Source: Gnetum montanum
Lineage: Eukaryota > Streptophyta > Gnetopsida > Gnetales > Gnetaceae
Reading direction: 5' to 3'
NCBI GenBank assembly: GCA_015680685.1
Contig: MNCI01017913.1
Location: forward strand, 2,342,544 to 2,406,543
DNA length: 64,000 nucleotides
Part shown: one piece after another, positions 45,450 to 56,949 of the stretch
Layout: each line of letters begins with the position of its first letter
Numbering within the stretch: the first letter of the stretch is position 1
Translations under genes and position numbers: made by a program
Notes under the pieces: model-generated
Told to the model about the DNA's origin: nothing
Database searches by the model: none
What the model saw: only the letters and a program-made list of their open reading frames with translations

Positions 45450-46220
45450 AGTTCATCCCAAGTTGGAAGCAATCTTAAAGCTAATTTTGATATCAAAACA
45501 TGATAAATCTAATCAAGGAAGTTAACATACAAAACCTATTAACCTTTTGGTATGTCAAAATCTTAGAGAAAATAAAGAATGTAGAATATCTATGTGATTG
45601 TAGTCTTGCAACACCATGAATGAAGTATAATGAGCAAGGACTTCAAATGGAAAGCCAAGACTTCAAGAATAAGATTTGAACTAGAACAATATCCACATTG
45701 AGATGTCGAAATAAAGACTAAGTGGAAAATATGAGAGCATGGATGGAAATAGATTCTATGAGCCAAATGAAGGTGTTTGAAGGATTTCTAAGATGTCAAA
45801 ATGACAAAGGAATGCTCCAAATATCAAAGTGTGCAAGTAAAGAATACATCTCTTAAAAATAGTAAACATCTAACTTAAGAATAGACATCTCTCCTGCATT
45901 GAGACTATTCATAGTTGGATGTCTCATCCTCAAAGTAGATGTCTACACTAGCTATTTCATAGCCATCTCATGAATACCAAGGAGTTTTTGGAAACTCAAA
46001 GGGTATAAGACTAAGTGGAATTCTTAGAAATTTTGAAGATTACTATTCATTGCTAGATCTATGCTTGATTATTCAAGAGAATTTGTCTTTGTTCTTCATT
46101 GTATTATCATTTGCATTGTATTGGTTGTATTGAGCCTCATCACAAGGACTATGTAAATCAAGTTATACTTTCTCCTTGATCTTTTTCTTTCTTTCTTTAT
46201 AGACCTATAGGATTGATGGG
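45450..46220 (+). repeat. Left part of a probable copia-type LTR, split by E5
   Basis: Non-coding sequence that continues at 55,710 after removal of E5. The end of the LTR at about 56,050-56,107 carries TTATTCAAGCCCCCTTCTAA and GTTGTCGATCTACA. This resembles the LTR end of SIRE-type Ty1/copia elements (TTCACCCCCC then a CGATC box). The left edge is not determined; no coding part of this element is seen. Confidence 0.4.
46216..46220. repeat. Left target-site duplication of E5
   Basis: ATGGG, identical to 55,705-55,709. Confidence 0.85.
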
Positions 46221-47106
46221 TGCTGAGCAGTGGAGTAGTCTAACATCCAACCATACAAGATATGAGAGTTCATGCATAGCTTGGTTGAATTCCATGGACA
46301 AGGCAATGTGATTATGCTAGTAATTAGTTAAAGTTTGGGATCAATGTCTTTCCACATTGAGCTAGCATAATATATGCATATGGTTTAGATTGTAGTGAGG
46401 TGTATGATATATTGATGTTGTAGGGCCATTGCTACTAGTAAACATGGTAAAATGTGAAAATAAGTCTAAGTCTAAGGGAAATAGTAAAACAATCTACTCT
46501 AGCCTAGAGTAATGAGCATCCATTCTTGGCTTGCCATACACATCTTGGACTCATGTAACCATTATTATGATTACCAAGTAAGTTCAATACTGAGTGAATA
46601 AAGTAAAACCACTACTGGGTTACCAAATGATTACACTTAATGCTCAAAATTAGTCATACTCATTTTTCTTTACTAATGGATAAGGAAAGTAAAGTACATA
46701 GAAATGTAGCTAATTAAAATAGGAAAATAGTAATAATTATGCTAAGTAAAATAGTAATGCTAAGTGTATGTTGCAATGATGGAAATAAATCTCGATCTTT
46801 ATTTTCATCATGACCTATGCCCAAGTATACTTCACTCAAATAAATATTCTATACAACTGCTCTACACCACACTATAGGCATTCACTCTATCACTAAATCT
46901 ATGAAAAAAAACTACAAGAAGCTATAAGGGTTGTAATGAAAATTTTCTTGACCATGCACCTAAGTGTCTTATTTATAGGTAGGCATGTGTGGAGTAATAT
47001 TGGATATCTGACATCATAGCTTGTGTCCCGGTATTGGGGATTTGATATTGCAACTTTGATATTGGATGCCTGATATCATAGCCATGGTAAAACACAATAA
47101 AAAATA
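46221..47106 (-). repeat. E5 3' LTR (886 bp)
   Basis: Matches 54,819-55,704 over its length, for example GCATTCACTCTAT and ATGGTAAAACACAAT. TATA box TATAAATA on the minus strand at 46,970-46,977. Confidence 0.9.
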
Positions 47107-47150
47107 CTCCCATGACTAAATAAAAACTCATCCTCGAGTTACAAAAAAAT
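47107..47150 (-). other. E5 polypurine tract and LEDEF-coding tail
   Basis: On the minus strand CTCGAGGATGAGTTTTTATT leads to AGTCATGGGAG just before the LTR. It encodes LEDEF, as in E3 and E4. Confidence 0.65.
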
Positions 47151-47329
47151 GACGATAGAGATCTTTACAAAATTGGAAGGTAGATTTACATGACACTGAC
47201 TACTATATACATGACTCTCAAATGTTGCAGTGGTGTTTTACAATAATTTACCTAGGACATGATATGATAATTCTAAAAAAAATAAAATTTGGTGAAGCTT
47301 GATGTATTTTATGTGATTCCACATAGTGG

Positions 47330-50090
47330 TGGCTCTTCCATGATTTTTTTTCCTTTGTCACCATGCTTATGGAATTTATATCAATTCAGAAGTACCTAGA
47401 GCTTCTCTTCCTCTATTCTTGGGTCATGCACCATCCATGCTTATTGTATGAAATTTGATGAAGTTGATACATCCCATGAACACAATAGTTTCAAAAACAT
47501 CTTATTTTCTTTAACATACCAAACCACAAATTGTCTCCTCTCCTCTTTAAACACTATGGCCTTTTCACGTAACTCATGAAAGATTGATAACCTTCTAGCC
47601 TTGTTTGCTCCTATGTATTTTTTCCCCTAGTAGCTAGGTTGGACTGCTTCTAATTCAAAGTTTTCCACTTGAATTTTTTGTAAAGCATCTTTAAAATCTA
47701 CAAACTCTTTATCATATAAGACATATGTGGTTACTACTTGTTGTTCTAGATCATTTTTTGACCTATCTATTATTAACATGGGTAAGTTAGTATAACAAAG
47801 ATTAGCTAACCCTATGTATTATTTTAGGTCCTAGATTTGTAGGTCTTTATTTTTCACTTCCTCTTGGTGAATGTGGGCATAGTTGTCTAGGATGGACTAC
47901 CAGTTAGGATTTTGTGTTAAAATGAAGCTAATTCTAACTTTGGCCATCTAGATCTCCTTTTCATCAATCTACTTGTACATTCCCACCTAATCACAAAAGT
48001 GTTCCTTGAGCCTTTTGTGTTTCTTTGCCTCATTCTACCACATGTCGATTTCAATAGCTAATTTTTTATGGATGTCACATACCTCCTTCATTTAGAGGAT
48101 TCTATTTTCTCTTGTGAGGTGAATCATGTCTTGTTTAACCCTCACTAGTTGTTCTCTTAACTGATGGTTGCTTTATTCTAAGATATGTTTTTATTTTTTT
48201 TACAATGGTCAACCACATATCATTAGTAGCAAGTTGTTTATTTTCTTCCCGAACTATGGTGAGTGCCTTAGCCTATGCATATGTTTGTGCTTTTGCTATG
48301 GAGGCATTCCACACCACCTACTCTTTCTCCATTGCCATTTTTTAATTCTAATTAATTAGGCTATTCATCTAATTTATCCTAAACTTCTCTATTTGGTTAG
48401 GTACAACAAATTGTATGGGATCTATATGCTTAGCTCTCAGGTTTGTGAGCTTTTCTTAAAGTCTATGAATTTCTACTTCGACATGCTTTGCCCTAGTTTT
48501 TTCCATGACTAGTTTTCTTTTGTTAGCAATTAATTCCAACTACACTATAATGACATCACTTCAGATGTCAAAAAGTGTTGTCATTACTTTTCTGGTTTGC
48601 AACAGTCAATAAAGGACATCTTCATAATCATCAAGAGTCATTGTGGTTCCAACTAACATTTGAGCATATCTGGCTCTAATTAGATCTTCTAGTGGCATAA
48701 TAAGTATGTTAAATAATTCTTTAATGTGATTAGCAATAAGCTCTACTACTCCTGCTACATCCTATTGGTGCATTACCACAACTGTGGCTCCTTCTCCAGT
48801 CTCTATCACCACTTAGAATGAGGCAGGGTTTCTAGAGATTTGTTGTAACCATTGATCCCCTCCTCTTAATTGTAGTGAAATTTGTACACTTCTAGGATCT
48901 ACTAAAATGGTAGGTTGTATGGTAATATCTATAACTCTATAGAGGTTATCTTCCTCCCTTGTTCCCTAATTGATGCTTTTTACAATCTATTGCATATGGC
49001 TCATTCATGACTTGTAATCTTATGGTAGTGGTGGTGGAACTTGCCATTTTTGTTATTGTTGCTATTTCTCTTATTGTTACTATTGTTGTTGTTTTTGTTG
49101 CTCCTATTATTGCTTTTGCTCTTATTCTTGTTTCTCTTTACCATGATCCTTTTAGGGTGGTGCTAGTTTGAGCAATTCAACATATGAAGCATTCTAGGCT
49201 CTTTTGGAAATGTCATTGGTAAATCTTAGGATTCCAACTTGCTTACAAAGCTTCCTAATAAGGCAAGGGAATGGAAGTGTTAGATTCCCTACCTTTCTTT
49301 CTTCAAATCACCTCTAAATTTCCATGAAGTATAGTTGTGTGATATTAGCATTATATTTTTCCATCAAGATTGCACTTTCTCTAGCCACATAAATGGATAA
49401 TCTATTTAGCCATTTGGTTAAGAATAAGTGATAGGTTCCAATTTTGAAGTTGATCCTTTCTCCCAAAGTTAGTTCATTATATCCCTTATATTCCTTGCCA
49501 TATGTTCATTGCAACCAAAGTTTCTTGGTTTTAGGATCTAATTAGATGGATAGATGTGCTACCCTTGCCCCTTCATTAGGTATGCTGAGTGCTTTAGCTA
49601 TTTCCTTGATTGAGAATGAGATTGAGATTCCTCCAATGTTAATAGGGGTATCATCTTCTTTGTTATGCCAAAATTGATAGGTTTCCATAAGGTACAATTC
49701 ACCATTGTGTGAAAATGTAAGTCATAGCAGTGATGCTTGTAGTTGTGTCCTTACCATTTCAAGATCAAATTCCATATATGGGCCAAAGTTCATTTCCATA
49801 ATGACTATGGTCAAGATGGATCTATTTTGAATAACTTGGAGACAATCGTGTGACAATATGAGGTTTTTTCCTTACACTAGTGGTCCTTTTGCCTCTTTTT
49901 GTGTCAATTTTCCTTTAGTAAGAGTCTCTTGATGAATGCTAAATGATTGGGCTTCCTACTCCTTGTGTTTTGGTTCATGTCCTCTAGTTTAACCTCTACG
50001 TTAGCCTCTTGGTTGTTTGCTTGCATCTTGTGAAGGTCCTCCTTGTTCTCCTCTCTTTAGGTCCATCTACAATAATCAATCCTATCATGT
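47330..50090 (-). pseudogene. E5 ORF3
   Basis: Homologue of ORF3 of E4, traceable along most of its length. The N-terminal block is MEMNFGPYMEFDLEMVRTQL (near 49,780), then ISISFSIKEIAKALSIPNEG (near 49,590) and FPCLIRKLCKQVGILRFTND (near 49,230). The middle block is ISRNPASF near 48,840 with GEGATVVVMH. A long basic and acidic, coiled-coil-like tail runs to about 47,400. Stops are fewer than in E3 and are mostly TAG. Conservation between an RT-containing and an RT-lacking element suggests ORF3 mattered for both. Function unknown. Confidence 0.75.
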
Positions 50091-50099
50091 CCCTAGGTG

Positions 50100-51430
50100 C
50101 TTAAGGAGTTGAATGTAACACATACCTGTTGAGTAAAAGACACATGTTAGTACCACCAAAATGTGAAAGTAACTCTATGTTATACAAAAATCACAAGTTA
50201 TGACTATTCTTACAGTGAGATGAGATGGACTTAGAAGGGATTATAGAAATTAGGACATGATTACCATAGGAATAATGAATTCTTATGTTTTCTGAATGAT
50301 TAAAGTAATCAATATCCTTTCTATCCAAGATTCAAACCAAGTCTAGACCACATTCTAGTGACATCGCATTGTTTTAGCCCTTGGAATTACAACTGTAAGA
50401 CTATCAATGTTGCAAGGAGTATTGTCACTTGGAATATTTTCTAAGGAAGGAGTTTTATTCATGGAACTTTGTTTCATTTTTAGATTTTTGAGAAGCCACC
50501 TACCTTTAGTCATGGGTAACATGTATTTCTAGTGGAACCCCAAAAAATTTATGTTATGCTCTTTTATTTATTTATTCTTGTGTCAAACTTTCAAGGTAGC
50601 ACTTATTTTACTCTTACTTCCATTTTTCATTAAATATATAAGCATATAATACAACCTTAATAACATGATAGAACTCACGACAGTAATCCAAAAGAATCCA
50701 CAAAATCCATTGATGTCACACCCTTTACATTCCCACTTGGTTCTTCACTTTTCTATCTAGGCATAATGATCACATGTTTATTCTTAGTTGTGTGATAGAA
50801 AAGAATATCATTATGGCCATGGTGAGAACCTCTTATTAATAGAATGAATGGATAGATGATGTGGGCTCACTATTTGAATAGTCAAACACTTATGACTTCA
50901 TAGCATAGAGAAATCTTCAGTTTATTGGACTACATATTGCCTTTATTCATAATGTGTCTTATTAACAATAAAAAATTATGTACAAAGAAAATAGAAAAAA
51001 AGTATGAAAAATATGTAAAGAATGAAAAATGTTAAAGAATTGAAAAATTTTGAAGAATATCAAAAACTGAAGAAATGAAAAATGTGAAAGAATAAGATGT
51101 CAAAGAATGTGAAAGATATAAAATAATGGAAAAATTGTATCAAGAAATAAAAAAGTAAAAATAATTGTAAAACAAAAAATGAAAAAGAACTTGTTAATTC
51201 TAGAATCAAGGTAAAGTATCTTCCCCATGACTGAACTCATGGGCGAGAATTCAGAAAATTCTTTCTAGGTATCCTAGATCATACACTTTAGGTGATTCAC
51301 TTACCATCTTTATTGATTTAACTTTTTTGTTGTTGTTCCATGTGATCTTGATGATAGTTTAGTTTTGATCATCTAAGTCCTCTTTCTCTTTTCCTTTTGG
51401 TGTATGATTATGATTTATTAATTTCATGTT
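50100..51430 (-). other. E5 spacer in place of RT-integrase
   Basis: Non-coding, block-by-block match with E3 34,564-35,900. It holds the purine-rich repeat at 50,975-51,180 and, next to the protease, a second PPT-like motif at about 51,205-51,250. Confidence 0.7.
50975..51180 (+). repeat. Purine-rich AAAGAATG-like repeat in E5 spacer
   Basis: Irregular repeats of AAAGAATGAAAAATG type, with few pyrimidines over 200 bp on the plus strand. Same position as 35,570-35,760 in E3. Confidence 0.6.
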
Positions 51431-51439
51431 TAGGTCCTT

Positions 51440-52250
51440 AGTTGGAGTCATCTTCTTAGAATGGGAGTTAATAAGTGGATTAGATTATTTCATTATTTTT
51501 TGGATAATTTTTTATTCTTAGTTAGTGCCCACAAGGTGTCTTTTTATTTTTTGGCTCCTACACTCTCTTGTATGCACACTTGTTCTTCACACTTGTTGTG
51601 GACTAGCGTAATGACTATGTTAACATTCAAAAGTGTTAGTCCACAACTACACCCTTTGCTCTTAGCAGTAATGCATGGTATCCATTGCATGTGTATGGCT
51701 CCATGCTTATCTTCTTTAGAGATATCCATAGACAAATCTCTCATATCTTAGCATCAATTATGCTATGCCATGCTCTCCCCATGATAATTTAAAATTCCTT
51801 ATTAGAATCTTTCACATCAATTACTAGAAAGTCAGCTGGACAAGACCACCCATTGATAATTTTCACTAAATTGTCTATCTATTCCAAAGGAATGGCAATA
51901 GATTGATCTACAAGCTTCAACCTGATATTGCACTCTTTCAATGGTGGTAGGTTCCATACTTGATATGTTTCATAAGAGATCAAATTTACCCTGGAACTTG
52001 AGTATAATAAAGCTTTGCATGATAGATTTCTAGCTACTCATAGATAAAGTAATAGAATTCCTAAATCAATTCTCTTCTTAGAAAGTGGCCATGCCTTTAT
52101 TTAGTTTTTGACATTTTCTTTCAGCATGATAGGTTGCATGTTTTGATTGGATGATGATGAAAGCCTATTGGTAGTAAGAGAATATATGATAGGGGAAGTT
52201 GATCTTAATGAAACTCTAATTCCACTAGCCCTTTCAATACTTTTCCTAAG
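51440..52250 (-). pseudogene. E5 aspartic protease remnant
   Basis: Active-site region LLYSSSRVNLISYETY near 51,975-52,020, with Y in place of the catalytic D. Then come VWNLPPLKECNI, CPADFLVIDVK and FQIIMGRAWHS-like sequence near 51,770 (one TAG read through). The order is as in E2, E3 and E4. The frame then runs on as a hydrophilic tail to about 51,215, ending in the AHEFSHGED segment. Confidence 0.75.
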
Positions 52251-52779
52251 GAAAGGATGTTTCTTCATTTGGCCCTTAGTGTTACTAGGAGGATTTTCTA
52301 TTTGAATGTTTACTACCCTTGTAACTTTTCTCTACTACAATTATGATGGCAATTCACCTTGCATAGTAGGTGGTGGCACTAGTGGTAAATGTGTTGGATT
52401 GTGATTTTCAAAATTAGCTACTTAAGGATGCACGTACAAGTATAAGTTGGTCCTTGGTGGCATCGATTAGTGGTATTCTGATGGATAATACTATGGAGTC
52501 TAAACAATTTCTTTTTTTAGTGAGATTGGATGTTGGACATAGTATCCATAAGGATCAAGTTGCCAATATGGATACTATTGGTGTGGTGGTGGCATGGCCC
52601 ATAATTGAGGCTATTTCCATTACTAATGTTACTACTCTTGCAACTGCAATAAGGCTCCACTCGTATAATACATGGGTTGGAGGATCTGTTGGTAGTTACC
52701 TTGAGGATAAGGTAACCTTTTGGACATCTATATTTTAAAAAATTTGGGAATGAGTGTATATTCCCTTATCTCTTTAGAT

Positions 52780-54673
52780 GGGCCATGACTAGGAAACATC
52801 CCTTGGGATGTTTGTACTAACACATGATGCAACCTTTCTCATTGGTGGAGCTAGTGTTTGAGCACTCATTCACTGAAGCAACTTTCCCTTTCCATCCAAA
52901 CTCTTTCTTTTTTCTCTTGTCTATGCCTTTCCCAAAAGCTTTCTTAGTTCTTTCCTTCACAATCTTCAAAGTAGTTGCAAATGTTTCATCAATGAAATCC
53001 ACATTTTCTCTAATTTGGTTGTGATGTCATTTATATACTTCTAGATTAGTAGAGTATTTCTCTAGATGGTATGGTCTAAGGTTTCCTTCTATAGTGTGTT
53101 GTAGACTCATGCATCTCTTTTTGAATTGATGGATCTTTGTTATACTCTTCAGCCAATTCCCTCTTTCTTAGCTCATCTTCCTTATTTTCCACTTGATCAA
53201 TTAGTCTTTGGATGCTATGGATGGTCATTTCTATTAACCTACCTTTAGCATAAATCCCAAAAGCCTCTTTGGTTTTAGTCTTCAGCCCATCTATAATGTG
53301 CCTTAGTAATTCCCTTGGTAAAAATCCATGGCCTAGGCATCTATGCAATAGTGAATAGTATTTTTCCATTGTTGCATCAAGGGTCTCATGAGTCTCTTAC
53401 TTCCACCCCTATATTTGTTTTCTTAAGTTAAACACCTATGAGTATGTTTGGTACTTATTTTAAAATATTTCTAGCATGATACTCCAACATTTGATTAATT
53501 CAAGTTCTAGTGATCTGTACCAACTTTTTGCCTCCTTCAAAATTATTCTAGGAAATAACATTAGCTTTTTCCAATTAGTTTCAATGTTTTGTAGGATGCA
53601 AGCATCATGGAAAGCTTTAATGTGATGTTGTGGATCAACATTGTAGCCACCTTCAAATCTTAGCATGCTATTCATGTCTAGCAGTTTGATTTGGCTATCC
53701 CTCATGTGCTTGGTTGGGATGTGAATAGCTTCTTGGATGTTGATCATACTACAAGCTACCATTAGGGGTTCATCATTTTGATCAAGTTCATGCACTCTTT
53801 TGTAGTAGTACCCCCTTTTATGCTCATCTCATTCATGGCATCTAAGATTCCTTTGACTACATTATTCATATTCTTCATCTTTTGATTTTGAATGTCTTAA
53901 ATAATGATCATGATGATTATGGTGGTATGATTTCTCCTCTCTTCCTTGTCATAGTCCTTGTACTTTCATCTCCTTCTTTCAAATTCTTCTAATAATCATG
54001 AGGATGTAGATGAGGTGGTAGGAGAATAGTGCCAACTAGTCCTCCTATGATGACTCTAATGTTCATCTTTGTGGGTTTAGCAAGAACTCTTGGCCTTGAG
54101 TCTTGCTTGTGCCTTGAGTCTTTTGCCTTCTACTTAAGCTTCTCTACTAGTTCAGAGTATGATTTATTTTTGACAAGTTCATCTAGTTGAATGATAGGCA
54201 TTTGTGATTGGAACTCATGGTTGTGGTGGAGCTATTCAGCAATGAACTCATCTCCATTAAGCTCCTCTAAGACAATAGTAGAATTGATTATTTTTCCTTT
54301 TTCTTGTTCATGCCTTTCTTCCATAGCATGGTCCTTTCTTAACTACTCCTTACTAGGTTCATATGAATGGGTCATGTATCTGGTTTCATGATATCCTCTA
54401 ATTTCTTCACTTAATTTCATCCCTTTCAAAGTAGTTTGGAGCATGAGGTATGTTGAATGTTTCGGTGGTAGACCAATGTTTCCTTAAAGATCTCTCCACC
54501 TTAACTAGTTCATCTTGATGAAAGATGAATGTGAAGTTGGAATAGCAAGGATCACGATGAGCATATGAAATCCTTGTCTACATCAACATACTCCAATCTT
54601 CTTCTTCTTTAATTCTATCACTATGTCTTCTTAGTTCCTTGGCAAGCGATGCGGTGTTCTTGTTTGAAGCCAT
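52780..54673 (-). pseudogene. E5 gag
   Basis: Start at ATG 54,673 (MASNKNTASLAKELRRHSDR), then ISYAHRDPCYSNFTFIFHQD. A basic, serine-rich stretch lies at 53,880-54,150. The best-preserved Retrotrans_gag domain of the window follows, open for 111 codons at 53,460-53,795 (FEGGYNVDPQHHIKAFHDA, EAKSWYRSLELE) and 97 codons at 53,076-53,369. A C-terminal segment GCIMC, a stop, then YKHPKGCF lies near 52,790-52,835. Capsid protein of E5; inactive because of several stops. Confidence 0.82.
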
Positions 54674-54798
54674 GTTATATATTTTTTAGATGTTTATTTT
54701 AGATGTGCTTTTGTTAGGAATGTGAGGTTATGAAATTTGGCTTTTTGTTTTAGGTACAACAAACTTTGAAAAATCAATTACTAAGCATACATTGACTT

Positions 54799-54818
54799 GT
54801 CCCTAACAATGGTGTCAA
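54799..54818 (-). other. E5 primer-binding site, tRNA-Asp type
   Basis: On the minus strand TTGACACCATTGTTAGGGAC directly follows the LTR end. Every difference from TGGCGCCGTTGCCGGGGAC is a transition, so this is the clearest Asp primer site in the window. Confidence 0.8.
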
Positions 54819-55704
54819 TGATAAGTAGTGGAGTAGTCCAACACTCAACCATATGAGATATGAGTGTTCACACATAGTCTCATCAAATTTTTTGGATGAG
54901 GCAATGTGATTATAATAATAATTGACTAAACTTTGGAATTGTTTTCTTCCCATGTGGAGCTAGTATAATCTATGCGTATGTTTTAGCTCTCAATGAGTTG
55001 TATGATATATTGATGTTGTAGGGACATTGCTTCTAGTAAACATTGTAAAATAGGAAAATAAGTCTAAGTCTAAGGGAAATAGTAAAACAATCTACTCTAG
55101 CCCAAAGCAATGGGCATCCAGTCCTAGCTTGTGATACACGTCTTAGGCTCATGTAACCATTACTTGAATTACCAAGTGAGTTCACTACTAAGAAAATCAA
55201 GTGAAACCACTACTGGGTTACCAAATTATTACACTTAATGCTCAAAACCAGTTGTACTCACTCCACTTTATTAATGAACAATGAAAGTAAAGTACATAGA
55301 AATGTAACTGATTAAACTAGGAAAATAATAATAATTATGCTCACTAAAACAATGAAGCTAAGTGTATGCTACAATGATGGAAAGCAATCATAATTCTTAT
55401 TTTTTTCATGAACTGTGCCAAAATACACTTCACTTGAATAAATATTTCATACAATTTCTCTACACCACACTATAGGCATTCACTCTATTGCTAAAGCTGC
55501 AAAATGAAACTACAAGAATCTACCTAAGGATTGTAATGAAAATTTTCTTGACCATATGCCTAAGTGTATTATTTATAGGTAGGCATGTTTGGAGTGATAT
55601 CAGATATTTCACATCATAGCTTGTGTCTTGATATCAAGGATCTGATATTGTAGCTCTAATATTGTATGCTTGATATCGTAGCCATGGTAAAACACAATTT
55701 ATCA
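54819..55704 (-). repeat. E5 5' LTR (886 bp)
   Basis: From TGATAAATTGTG at 55,704 to CTACTTATCA at 54,819. TATA box TATAAATA on the minus strand at 55,570-55,577. Pairs with 46,221-47,106. Confidence 0.9.
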
Positions 55705-55709
55705 ATGGG
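55705..55709. repeat. Right target-site duplication of E5
   Basis: ATGGG, identical to 46,216-46,220. Confidence 0.85.
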
Positions 55710-56107
55710 CTTCTTAATGGAAGGCATCTTTTTTGAGAGTACTAGGACCTTGTGAGGTTGAGTGGTTTTGTAGTGATAAAACACTCCAATGTAGAGATCA
55801 CATTTGTAAAGGTTATGGGATCCTTTAAACCATATTTTAAGCTTGTCAGGACCTTATGGGATTGAGTGGTTTTGCAATGATGAAACATTCTACATTGGAG
55901 CTCAAATCTTGCAAAGGTTGTGATGTCCTTAAAATCATATTTTTTAACCTAAAAAGTCTCAAGGTGTGCATAGATTCTACCCTCCATGTGTGGACATACT
56001 GTAGTTGACAAACTATGTAAAAAGTCTATTTTATTTTAGTGGCTAGAGTAATTTTAACTAGGGAACTTATTCAAGCCCCCTTCTAAGTTGTCGATCTACA
56101 AAACCTT
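55710..56107 (+). repeat. Right part of the probable copia-type LTR
   Basis: Contains a direct duplication of about 100 bp (55,744-55,846 and 55,847-55,950; shared GGACCTTGTGAGGTTGAGTG or variant), then the pyrimidine-rich LTR-end motif AAGCCCCCTTCTAAGTTGTC. It ends about where E6 inserted. The primer site that should follow is not visible. Confidence 0.45.
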
Positions 56108-56111
56108 CAAA

Positions 56112-56692
56112 TGCTAATAAAAACTATGTGAATGAAAAAAAAATAAAATTTGATACAAAAGCAAAGTAAAATGCTGAATAATAAAATAGATCTACATTCC
56201 TACGTTTATTGAATGATAAAATCAATAGTTTTATGAGAAACTACAAAAAAACTAGAAATTACACAATAATCTCATTGTTATGTCAAATGATTGCACAAAC
56301 CATATGAAACTAAAAAGAAATATTTGATCTACATGAATAACCTATAATATAATCCTCTCTTGATGCCTTGTTGTCCTCATAACCTCACTACTTCACAAAC
56401 TTACCCTAGCATAATTATTCTTCCATATTACCTAGCATCTCATTTATCCTTACTTATATAGACTAAAGGTCTCATTAATCCTATCATTGACCTAAGACTT
56501 TTGGTTATATGTGTAAGGCTTCCATGAACACAAGATATGACACCTCACCCTTATCCTCAATAGTGCCATCACATCTTATCCATAACTACACACATCATCA
56601 TCAACATCATTATCCACAAATATGACCAAGTTACAACCAAAAGGTAAGAATGAAAAAAATAAAAACCAAGCTACTACATATCATCATAGTAT
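56112..56692 (-). repeat. E6 3' LTR (about 581 bp)
   Basis: Minus-strand LTR placed between the PPT GTGTGGGGA (plus 56,693-56,702 as CCCCACAC) and the terminus TTATTAGCA at 56,112. TATA box TATATAAG on the minus strand at 56,453-56,460. The 5' LTR lies beyond the right edge of the window, so the boundaries rest on PPT and terminus alone. Confidence 0.55.
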
Positions 56693-56949
56693 CCCCACAC
56701 TTATCCATCTATTAAACCATAGTACTTGGCTACATAATCTCACAAGATTAGTGCACATATGATAACTTTAACCAAAAATAAAATTAAGATATTAAAGATA
56801 AAAATAAAAGAAAATAACATGAGTAATGTTGCACTAAGTCCTCTAGCCAACTTGAAACTCATACCATAATCCTTATGCATACAACTAAATATTTAGGTTA
56901 CAACAACCCAACGTTTACCAAGGATAGCTTAATCAATAGTGTTATATTC

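Larger units (their letters stand above)
46221..55704 (-). mobile_element. E5: RT-less gag-protease-ORF3 LTR retrotransposon
   Basis: A 9,484-bp minus-strand element with two 886-bp LTRs, a perfect ATGGG target duplication and a tRNA-Asp-like primer site. It carries gag (52,780-54,673), protease (51,440-52,250), a 1.3-kb spacer, ORF3 (47,330-50,090) and a PPT. No RT, RNase H or integrase is present; the whole interior is accounted for by other parts. It matches E3 in gene order and spacer. The Gag and ORF3 frames are the best preserved of the superfamily in this window. Probably propagated with pol proteins supplied by autonomous relatives such as E4. Confidence 0.87.
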
